Source of the DNA: Obelidium mucronatum
Lineage: Eukaryota > Chytridiomycota > Chytridiomycetes > Chytridiales > Chytriomycetaceae
Direction: 5' to 3'
NCBI GenBank assembly: GCA_025765595.1
Contig: JAIVFH010000006.1
Coordinates: 434,001 to 498,000, forward strand
DNA length: 64,000 nucleotides
Shown here: in pieces, positions 55,400 through 64,000 of the stretch
Position numbering within the stretch: the first letter of the stretch is position 1
Layout of the letters: every line of letters begins with the position of its first letter
The notes under the pieces: model-generated
What the model was told of the DNA's origin: nothing
The model's input: the letters and a program-made list of their open reading frames with translations, nothing else
The model's database searches: none
Position numbers and translations under genes: made by a program

Positions 55400-56050
55400 C
55401 TAGAGACATACGCTCAGTCACTTTGCTTCTTCGCAGTGCAGGTTGCAAATCCAGAGGAATTAGGTCTTTATGTGATTTCAACACTGGAAGCAGAAAATTT
55501 CATTAAGGGAATTTTTTGTGAGACTCTTCCAGAATTGCCAGAAGATTTAAGTTATTGATTGCCAGAACATTTAAAGTGGCTACTTTCTTTGTTTCCAAAA
55601 ATCTACAGAAGATGCCCAACAAGCCAAACAATAATGTCAACAGCCCTATTGACACTTGTGTTGGTTGGTGGTATGTAGGAAAGGATGAACACCTTAGACA
55701 ATGTTGTGGCTTCAAGAAATCAACAGCTAATATGTAAAATAAAGTGTAACATGATCATTCAGGTCAAAACCCCTTCTTACAAAAGTTGAACCATGATGTA
55801 TTGTGTGGGAGTGCCTAATGGAACATGGAGCAACTTTGTTTCCCAGTCATATTTTCTTGATATTGACAGTGAAATAACAGCTTGAACTTGCTGATTTTCT
55901 AAAAATAGAACTATTTAGAAACCTCTTTTTAACACTCAAACCATTTCAACACAGTAGCAACACCTTTTCTATAAATAGAACTACAAGGAATTGGCCTTCA
56001 ACCCCCTCAAACTCCCCCTTAACATGACAGGTTGACAAGCAACCTGCAAT
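55400..56050 (+). mobile_element. Non-autonomous repeat (CTAG family), uninterrupted copy 3
   Basis: CTAGAGACATACGCTCAGTC at the left, GACAAGCAACCTGCAAT at the right, about 650 bp, no coding capacity. It contains the unoccupied paralogue of the Ngaro insertion site at 55877-55908. Near-terminal TGCAGGTTGC and GCAACCTGCA are inverted copies. Confidence 0.7.
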
Positions 56051-56057
56051 TTATTTC

Positions 56058-56100
56058 ATTTGGGCAAAAACGAAGGTGAAGCCGTTGTCCTGGTAATATA
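56058..56100 (+). repeat. 43-bp direct repeat, right copy
   Basis: Partner of 55357-55399. TTTATTTCA precedes it and TTTATTTCAC follows it, suggesting a local tandem duplication. Confidence 0.85.
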
Positions 56101-56902
56101 TTTATTTCACTCTAATTGGTTCCTCTCTATGTATTAATTTTGTCCTGGCAATAGGCTTGGCTCAAGACGCCGTGCTCTGCCCGTTGGCCCAAATTAAGAA
56201 GCCAAACAATCACATCTGTCCACTCACAAAAAGTTGCACACTTTGGCTTAACACGTTCGCAACCACATTGTAACATACCTGTGGATTCCATCCAAGAAGC
56301 CAGGATTCTGGCGTTGCATCTATCAATGGAGGATTTGAGGTTTTCAATATTGTACGTATTATTGCTTTGTTAGCTGCTCTTAAGTTGGTTTTAGTACTGA
56401 CAGACGCTTCTTCAGCTGCTGGTTATTGATTGAGCAAGACTGCGGCTAAATTATACACAGTCGTCTTCTATCACACAACGTGTGTGTATGCTGCTAGTTT
56501 TCTTATCCTGCAGACGACGTGTGTGCATGCTACTAGTTTCCTTATCTTCCCCGTGTGATATCTTTCCGCTTTCCGCAAATCCTGCTGGATACTTGATGCC
56601 CCCAGTCATGGCCGTTTGAACTATAAATGCCAATTACCTTCCAATCAATCAGATCGGTGCCATAACATTGCTTTGTTGGTGTATTGCTGCCACCGTAGGA
56701 GGCTCATTTATCATGCAGCCGCAACTTTGGCAGGTTTTGTGGCTCTTGCCCTATCCCTAACCCTGACTGCGGCCTAAACCTAGCCCTATACCCTTTGATG
56801 TAAGCACCTAACTTATTATTTGCTATGAATATTCTAAAATTGGCTCAATGTTTCAGTCCCAAATTGCAATGCTGTTTGCAAACTCTGTTTATTGAACTCC
56901 AA
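56101..56902. other. No gene recognised; short direct and telomere-like repeats
   Basis: Contains a ~30-bp near-direct repeat (ACGTGTGTG...CTAGTTT at 56478 and 56517) and a CCCTAA-like stretch at 56749-56793. No coding signal. Confidence 0.45.
56749..56793. repeat. Degenerate CCCTAA-like repeats
   Basis: CCCTATCCCTAACCCTGA, then CCTAAACCTAGCCCTATACC. Resembles interstitial telomeric sequence (TTAGGG type) with decay. Confidence 0.4.
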
Positions 56903-58749
56903 CTACAAAAATCCAGCACTTTGCAAGGATTTCAAAATTGCACTCATTCCAAGTGGCCTTCCAACATCCGTGGAAGTTGTTGCCTCTTCTAATCTCGTCT
57001 TCGTAATGTTTGGGTGAAACGAAGCCTTTGCTGACTTTGTATGCAACCAGTCGTCAGGCCGAAACTTGGCAGAGAAGAAGCGGTTCCACACTCCTACATC
57101 ACATCCAAATTTCTTTTCAAAGCAAATAACTAGTCTCTTGAAGTTGTTGAAGTTCTTGCTTTCTGCAACAGACAGCTGGCCAACCAACTCTTTCCAGACC
57201 TTGATTGCTGCCTTCAAAGTAGTACCTGTATGAAATATATCATACATTGCAGATATATCCAGTCCTTTTAGTGAGAGGTCGGGTGGGGCTTTGGTTGATT
57301 GGGCAGCAACATTCAAAACCATCATGTTGTCTCTGAAAACCCTTTGCGGTTGAAGTTGGAGACTTGTGATGGTTACTGTTGAACAAGTATTATAGCCTGT
57401 CGTTGGCGGCATTGGACTGAAATGGACTCCTGAGGCAGCAAAACTTGCAGAAGTTCCCACAAACAGCTAGCTGATTGGCCACCAATGATACTGGAGCTGA
57501 TAACGTGATGGTTCCCAAGGATGTAAAAGTTGATTCGGTCGATTTGCTGGGCTCTGTGGCACTTGGCAAGCCTGATGAAGTTCCAAAGAGATCGGAAAAG
57601 TCCACATCATTCTCCATGTTGTTCTTGAAGTCGAACTCCATTGCATCAAGCCCCATATTTTGATGTATTCGTGGTATATGCCGCCTTCTCCTCTGCTGTC
57701 AAATAAACCCCACGGTACATAAAGCCAGGGACCGTAAATACATCCAAAGGATTTGGGAACATCCGTCGGAAAATCGGGCTGGTGTAGAGCCTAAAATAGA
57801 ACCTTGGTTGAATTCGCTTGCCCCGAGAGTGTGGCGTGTGTTATTTCTGGCAGCCACACACCTGTTCTGTCCAGACGACATTTGATGTGCAGAAACTCCA
57901 ACGACTTGAACTTGGTGGGGATTTGGGTTATGCCACGGGAATCGTGTTTGAAGTGGGTGTTCATTTGGATGGGCCATCAGCCAGTTTTGCAATTCATTTG
58001 CTCAGGCAGTTTTTCTGGGAGGCCCATCAAGCAGCAATCTGAATTACAGGGACGGAGTTTCCACACAAGCCGGCCATGGCAGCAAAGGTCATACAGGCAG
58101 AGTGTGTGGTGTATTTCAAGATATGTTTCTCCCCAGTATTGCCGATTGGGTCTCCAGGAACAACAGTGAACAATCCAGCATCCAACATCAAAGTTTGCCA
58201 TCTAAAACATACAAGGTTTAAGAAAAGAATATAGAGCAGGGAAGAGAAGGGCAACAAACCGTCGAGACTCATATGATGCAGCCAACTTCCATGAGGGAAA
58301 GCTGGCATCAATTGGGTTTCCATTTCCAGCAAACTGGCAGTACATGTACTCGGGTAAAGTATCCAGCACATGGTACATTGTCAAACAGTCGAAAATAGCT
58401 TGTCGGATACCGCAAAACATAGGATCTGTCAATAAAGCGCTAAGATAACAAAACACAACCCCACCAGATAAGACATACCAGGCTTTGGAACAAGTGTCAC
58501 TTCAACAGCCTGACCAGCGACACGCCCCTTTTGCTTGACAACGTGGATAATCATTGAGCATGGCACTCCTTGCAAGTTGAGACTGAGTTCGTTGGACCCA
58601 ATCTTCAGAGCAAATTGGATTTGCAGTCGCGTCTGAAGCCTATGGCTTACAAGAGTGCAGTTATTGATCTTCTCCAGCTGGCGACAGTTTTCAGGATCGT
58701 CATCGTCTTGCTGAAATTGGGACTTAAATATTTTTGGCCAATCCTGCAA
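56903..58749 (-). pseudogene. Multi-exon reading frames of an unrecognised element
   Basis: Minus-strand exons join well at the 5' side: 58749 to about 58483 (CTLVSHRLQTRLQIQFALKI, GVPCSMIIHVVKQKGRVAGQ), intron GTATGT...TGACAG, then DPMFCGIRQAIFDCLTMYHV to YESRR, intron GTTTGT...TTTTAG, then WQTLMLDAGLFTVVPGDPIG ending VIQIAA at 58027. Further downstream lie RMFPNPLDVFTVPGFMYRG (about 57780-57660) and an open frame at 57460-56903 with AIKVWKELVGQLSVAESKNF and FKRLVICFEKKFGCDV. A frame change separates them. I recognise no family. Its position among transposons suggests an element gene. Confidence 0.4.
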
Positions 58750-60852
58750 TAAAATAGCAACTAATTAAAAAACAATAAAAGAAGTAAATAAATAAATAAT
58801 AAATACCACAAGGATATTCATGACAGGTGCACGATTGCAAACAGTCAGATAAACACATCCATCTTCAGACTTGGGACCACATCAACCACTAGTTCAATGC
58901 ATCAAAAGAAACAGACTCCAGTAGGCAATCATCCCATTCCATCCAATCAGTCGCGTCAGTTCCATTCACTACTCTCAGCCAAACTCCAGAATATGCGTCT
59001 AAGAGAATTAAGCAAAGGACAGTTAGAAAGAGCATCACGTCAAATGCTAAATGACTTACTGGATTATGAGCTTTGACACCGAATCTTTGGACATGCTAGC
59101 GGCGCGAGACTCAGATACATGCAGCGTCATCATACTTCAAGCGACCTACATCTAATTCAATTTCCGCCGAAGCCAATGCCATGTGATTCCTGTGAAAGTT
59201 GTAAAAGGAATAAGCAACCATTTAAGTCAGATCCAAAGAAACATTTACCTGGTGAACAACTTGGATTTGACGTCGTCAAAATCAAACCGTGACCGCCACA
59301 TCTTGGAAAATACCCATACGCACTTGTGATGAATGATTATGGTTCAAAGAGGTCTGACGTCGCGCTACTTGAACACAAAGATGAAGCATTAGTGTGGGCT
59401 ATCTGACTTCATCAAAAGACAATAACAAAATATCAACTCACCACAAAACGGATGCGAATGGATCCAGGAGAACTAGGAAGATCTCCCGCATTCATGAAAT
59501 ATTGCGAACTCAACAACATCTCATTCGAGCCAGGAATACCAGAGCAGCACCAAATGGATGGAGGACCCGAAAGGACAATTCAAACCTTGAGCAAGATGGC
59601 CAGGACTTTCCTATATCAATGCAAAGCACCATTAGAATATTGGGGATACGCATTTGAACACGCATCAGAAACCAACAACGTCTTACCTGTTATCTCCCGC
59701 AATATTGATAGTCCGAATATGCCAGCTCCGGAATCCGTCCTTGAACGTCCCACTTCTAGCCCTTTGGGACACGGAAAGAGGGAATTTACCTTGGATCCAA
59801 GACTCCATCCCAAGTCATTGTTCTCGACTTGGAAACCGCTCGCGTTCACCTTGTTTGATTCAAAGACTGCATCTTCAAGCCGACCGTCTACCCGTGGTGG
59901 CCGCAACCAACATTTACTACTTCCACACAACTTGGTCTTGAGTTTACCAGAATCACTAATCAAGACAACGTTGCTGTGGATACCAATGTTAAAAATTACC
60001 TTGACATAATGGAAAAGGTCAAACACAAACCTCTTGATGCGGAGACACTCCAAGCGTTGCGAACCAACCAAAAGCAACCAAAGTTACACCACACCGTCCT
60101 CAAGGCAAACGCCGCGAGACTTGAACTACAAAACACAAATCAACATCGAACAAAAACGTAAGATACAACAACAATAACCCCAATCCTTCCTTACCATTCA
60201 TCTTGTTTGGAACTTGCGGGGGACGCCTTGTAAGACTTCACGGGAACGGATTGAGGGGAAGCAACAATACACAAAACAAAAAATCAAATTAATAAGGGCC
60301 AAGCCCTGATCCTGGGATCCCCAACACATAAATAATTACATACCTTGATCACCTACATCAACTGTAGCCACAAACAATTGGAAGTACTCTCTAAGAGAGG
60401 AAACTCTCCACATACAAATCACTACAAAAATCAAAACAACTTTTAACACACATCATTACAAAAACATCTATACACTACTCTTACCTCAATCGCTCGAATC
60501 AACGACGATACACTAATCACAATACAAATTACACTTAGTAAAACTACAAAACCACTCAAAAGTGCAATGAAGCGTACCTTAACAAGCCAAGGTCTTGACA
60601 CTTCGGTACGACCGCCACCGCAGCCACCACCAACAATACCAAAACCAGCAACGGCGCCGCGACGCATGTCTCAGAGACTCAGCAAATCACGGACATTACT
60701 CGCGACGACGCTACTTTGCTCACCGACACTCGACGAAGAAGAAACACATGTTTTTGGTGAAGAATGGTCATCAGCTATGATCGAAGACAAATTACACAAC
60801 ATACCACTCACCTCGAAAGACTCCTGAATCACCAAAGACACGGAACGCAGCC

Positions 60853-61497
60853 ATGAAGAGCAAATTCCAAGAAGAATGGCTTGCAGCCGAAAAAGCCGAA
60901 CTTGATGCACTTGTGGATAACAAGACCTATAGACTTGTCAAAGCTCCTGACGGCATCAACATTGTTGGCAGCAAATGGGTTTACAAGGTCAAGTTGAACA
61001 GCGACGGATCTGTTGAAAGATTTAAGGCGCGTTTAGTTGCTCAGGGATATACACAACAATTCGGATTGGACTATACGGAAACTCACTCACCAGTAATGCG
61101 CGCTGCAACTTTCAGATGGCTTTTATCGCTCACAGCAATCAATGGGTGGGATACCCGCATGTGCGACATGAGCACCGCGTACCTGTATGGCGATATCGAC
61201 AAACCCGTCTACATGAAGCAGCCTCCCGGATACGACGATGGAACCGGCAGGGTCTATGAACTCCTAAAAAGACTTTATGGATTAAAACAAGCGGGTCGTA
61301 TATGGTATAAGAAGTTGACAGCTCACCTCAAAGAAACAGGATATACTCAGTTGAAAGTGGACCCGTGCGTCTTCTTTAAGACTGTGGATGGCAAGACGGT
61401 GTACTTGGCTATCTACGTCAACAACTTGTGTTTCTTTGGTGACCAAGCACTTATCAATGAGGGCGTGATTTCTCTTAGAAAGGAATTCAAAATGTGA
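60853..61497 (+). pseudogene. Copia family A reverse transcriptase with altered active site
   Basis: A continuous 214-codon frame: NIVGSKWVYKVKLNSDGSVE, RFKARLVAQGYTQQFGLDY, DMSTAYLYGDIDKPVYM, RLYGLKQAGRIWYKKL. The catalytic box reads IYVNNLCFF where the family has YVDD, so both metal-binding aspartates are lost. The frame then stops at TGA 61495-61497 but resumes as DLGNITYTIRIQV, implying a single-base nonsense change. Confidence 0.8.
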
Positions 61498-61534
61498 GAC
61501 TTAGGAAATATTACCTACACAATCAGAATACAAG

Positions 61535-62348
61535 TTGAACACGTGCCCTCCGGAATATTCATCCACCAACCAAAATACATCAAGGAAATCTTGGAGCGAT
61601 TTACGGGGCATTTTTCGCATTATCCAATTTCCACTCCTTTGCCAAGCTCATTTTCACCAACTCCAGCATCAGACACCACCCCCCTATTCAACAACCCATC
61701 CCTATACCTTGAAGTCATTGGATGCCTCAACTACGCAGCTATCAACACTCGCCCGGACATTTCTACAGCAATCTCCTTCCTATCTATCTTCTCCAGCAAA
61801 CCATCTCAACAACACTGGGAAGACCTCATGCGTGTCTTCCACTACATCCATGACACACAAGACCACGGAATCTTCTACTCTAAACAAGGCAATTCAAGTC
61901 CTATCGGCTACAGTGACGCCGCGTACAACATCCACCACGAAGCAAAGTCTCAACTATCAGCTGGAAATCATCCAAGACTCCAGTCACACCACTCTCATCT
62001 ACAGAAGCCGAACATATGTCTATCAGTGAATTAGGACGCGAACTTCAGTCTTTTATCCAGCTATACAATACACTCAACATACCACTCCACAAACCAATCC
62101 AAGTATTTGAAGACAACCAGTCTACAATCCATCAATGCAACAGTGACGTATTCTCATATCAATCGAAACACATCAACATTCAATACCACTATATCCACGA
62201 AGGATCAAGACCGCTGACCAGCCAGCCGATTTGGACGCGATCAATTCAAGAAACTTCATGCTCGATTTGGCATGATGTCTCTTACCGCAATAACAATTTA
62301 AACAATTCACGATTCAAGATTGACTTACGCGATGCACATTGGGGCTAG
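61535..62348 (+). pseudogene. Copia family A RT C-terminus and RNase H
   Basis: GIFIHQPKYIKEILERF, then GCLNYAAINTRPDISTAISF, then IGYSDAAYNIHHEAKSQ (RNase H start). A frameshift near 61950 moves to EAEHMSISELGRELQSFIQL, FEDNQSTIHQC and KHINIQYHYIHE. The frame ends at 62348 with no clear terminal AD..TK motif. Confidence 0.75.
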
Positions 62349-62496
62349 TCGTGATTTGCCCCTCATAATGCTAAGTCAATTCTATTCAATTCGATTTCGA
62401 TTCTAGACTATAGAATACTTCAATATTTTAAACATACAACTCACATAGAACAATTCAGCTATTTATTCAAGTTCAAAAGTACACAAGAAAACTAAC

Positions 62497-62572
62497 CACT
62501 TAGCTCAATGGTCAGAGTGCAAGTCTGCTACCAAGACATCCCAGGTTCAAGACCTGCGCACTTGTTCGATTA
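62497..62572 (+). tRNA. tRNA-like sequence, probably a pseudogene or SINE head
   Basis: An A-box-like TTAGCTCAATGGTCAGAG and, 34 bases later, a perfect B-box GGTTCAAGACC. A T-stem (CCAGG/CCTGC) forms 4 of 5 pairs and an anticodon-like stem GTCT/AGAC forms with a 7-nt loop lacking U33. The acceptor stem pairs poorly and no functional anticodon can be called. Internal RNA polymerase III promoter elements seem present. Confidence 0.35.
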
Positions 62573-63050
62573 TTACATATCCGCCTATGAAGGTTTCACT
62601 TCATCGTTGCTTCTCCATTTTAATGGTTGTGCGAGGGAAGAGTGTTTTAGTCAGTAAGAATCTGACACAGGGTGTAATAACGCAAGACCGCACAGAAAGA
62701 CACAACACACAATCAAGGGGAAGGCACCATCACGTGACAATCACATGACCTTCGCCGAACCCGATCTAATCACCAAGCCTTAATTACACCCCTAACACAA
62801 AAATATCGCAATTCCATCATTTCTGCGACCACAAAATGATCAAAATTTTCTATCGAAATTTCGACTGAAGCTTAGACGAATTTTCCACAGAATTGAGGGG
62901 CGGTGGAATCTGCAACAGAACCGTGTTTCGCAATTTCTGTGGAAAATTCCGTCAAATATGCGACGGAACAAGGGAGATTTAGGGGTAGGGCTTCGGTTGG
63001 TCGGTAATGGAAAATGGTATTTAAACAAAATACAATAAACTGTTTATTAT
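62573..63050. other. Intergenic; contains an inverted repeat
   Basis: No coding signal. The arms 62875-62895 and 62931-62953 are described separately. The rest shows nothing further. Confidence 0.5.
62875..62953. repeat. Inverted repeat, ~21-bp arms, 35-nt loop
   Basis: GACGAATTTTCCACAGAATTG pairs with CAATTTCTGTGGAAAATTCC plus GTC, with two single-base bulges. It could be a small foldback (MITE-like) or a hairpin near the 3' end of the downstream minus-strand gene. Confidence 0.6.
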
Positions 63051-64000
63051 TCATGTTTCATTGTTTTCCGCATCGTCCTCATCATCGTCCTCATCATCTT
63101 CCTCATCATCGCTGTCCAGGGCCTCTTCTTGTTGGGGCTGAGTGGCGGCGATTGCTGGATACTTCAGTTCGTCATCTTCTAGCAAGGCTCGGTAATACCT
63201 GATGACAGGAGGTTAGTTCAATAAGCCGGCATATTAAGAAAACTCACTCTCCCTTGTTTTGCTGTTCACTCGAGTGACCTCTTTATTGACTTTGATCCAG
63301 AAGGCGACACTTTCCAGGAAACAAGTTGCGAATACGCCGCTGGACAATTAGAATGAGTGAAAACCAGACAAAATAATAAAACATACAGTAGAGCCGCTCT
63401 CCCCAGAGCAGGTTTTTTTGATGACTTGAACAAGGCAACTGCAAACTTGGGAAGCGGCGGCCGCTGGTTTAATTCCGCTTTTGACCCATCCCAAAAGCCT
63501 TCAATGGAATTAATGAGTAATATTCAAAATTAACCTATTACGAACCTTTTTTGCCATTGTTTCACCAGCGTCTGTGTGAAATCGGCTGGATTCACGGAGT
63601 AGATGATCTTTGCCATAATGTCAGCATCTTCTCTTGAAGCTGGTATGAAAGGAGATGAGAATGTGGATGTGGATGTGAAAGAGTGTCTCACTACTCACCA
63701 AACTCGTTCAGCGTGTCGACCATTGTCGCCTCAGGATGCGCATTTGCGTGTGCCAGCATTGCGTCAAACAGGTCTCTGTCCTCGTCGTACATGAAGTGCA
63801 CCTGTGTCCGCGCGCGTTAGCCAGGCGCCCGCACGAAGCGCCGCACACTCACGCAGCGCGCGCCGAAGAAGCGCGTCAGAATCGCGCCGTCCGCGCCGCC
63901 GAACGCCGCGTCCAGCGACCCGTACGCCTCGTGCGCCAACCCCCGCGCAATCTCCTCGTCTGCCGCTGCCGCCGCCGCCGCCGCATCGATGCAGACCACC
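63051..64000 (-). CDS. 3' part of an unidentified multi-exon gene with an acidic tail (partial)
   Basis: The gene enters from beyond the right edge. Exons seen on the minus strand are 63853-64000 (GC-rich, Ala-rich; ILTRFFGARC), 63699-63801 (VHFMYDEDRDLFDAMLAHAN, TMVDTLNEF) and 63546-63639 (DADIMAKIIYSVNPADFTQT). Further exons lie between about 63515 and 63051, ending in a Glu/Asp-rich tail (ALDSDDEEDDEDDDEDD) and stop TGA 63051-63053. Donors GTGAGT are clear for the first two introns. The frame across the third intron (donor GTTCGT at 63545) does not connect cleanly to FWDGSKAELNQRPPLPKF, so either splicing differs or a base is in error in the A-run. I do not recognise the family; the helical text and acidic end suggest a soluble host protein. 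Confidence 0.5.

Larger units (their letters stand above)
58860..62348 (+). mobile_element. Ty1/copia family A retrotransposon, near-complete pol, inactive
   Basis: The left end is truncated near 58858. Order: a decayed GAG-pre-integrase zone (58860-59200), an integrase core (59452-60009; RMDPGELGRSPAFMKYCEL, PEQHQMDGGPERTIQTLSK, the second Asp and the Glu of the DDE triad), a linker, an RT, an RT C-terminus and an RNase H. Copia order (integrase before RT) is clear. Many stops and frame changes occur. No LTR pair was found. Confidence 0.8.

Noticed and set aside
62497..62572. A functional tRNA gene
   Set aside because: The acceptor stem does not pair properly and position 33 is not U, so it is listed only as tRNA-like.

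Overview
The window looks like nuclear DNA of a zoosporic (flagellated) fungus, most plausibly a chytrid. Several things point there. Genes are dense and split by very short introns (about 46-115 nt), with donors such as GTTCGT, GTGAGT and GTTAGT. There are fungal polarity genes (Cdc24-like RhoGEFs with a PB1 tail) and a fungal-type phytoene desaturase. A TMEM231 homologue indicates a ciliary transition zone. The transposon families (KDZ with CxC clusters, Ngaro, Ty1/copia) fit fungi. Species cannot be fixed from the sequence alone.

Layout. About 1-26.2 kb is an orderly host gene island: the 3' end of a BRCT-like gene, TMEM231 (5 exons), EMC6 (3 exons, minus strand), two tandem Cdc24-family RhoGEFs (minus), a divergently paired two-RRM hnRNP-like protein, a membrane-anchored polyQ protein, a 1,992-residue anchored protein with four ~300-residue repeats and a C-terminal lectin-like domain, phytoene desaturase (minus), two paralogous single-pass membrane proteins with 3 and 4 cytoplasmic SH3 domains, and a cytochrome P450 (minus). 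I assembled exon structures by hand. Every junction listed with exact coordinates keeps frame.

About 26.2-62.8 kb is a nested transposon graveyard. It holds: copia RNase H debris; a multi-exon gene of an unrecognised element with GC-rich subterminal repeats, present twice; a truncated KDZ transposon with CxC5/CxC6 clusters and a KDZ-type motif; microsatellites; a Ngaro-type tyrosine-recombinase retrotransposon with diagnostic A1-B1-A2-B2 split repeats, nested in a non-autonomous repeat that is itself nested in the unrecognised element; and two copia families in fragments, one with a near-complete but dead pol. A 23-nt perfect hairpin (8-bp stem, 7-nt loop, CCAAT/ATTGG stem) recurs at constant length at least six times. 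From about 63 kb the host gene space returns with the 3' part of an unidentified gene.

How genes may work together (inference). The Cdc24 pair (Rho-GTPase activation), the SH3-tailed membrane proteins and the anchored repeat protein would all fit cell-surface organisation and polarity, for example rhizoid or zoospore adhesion. The SH3-tailed pair and the repeat protein are the strongest candidates for undescribed biology. Nothing in the sequence proves that they interact.
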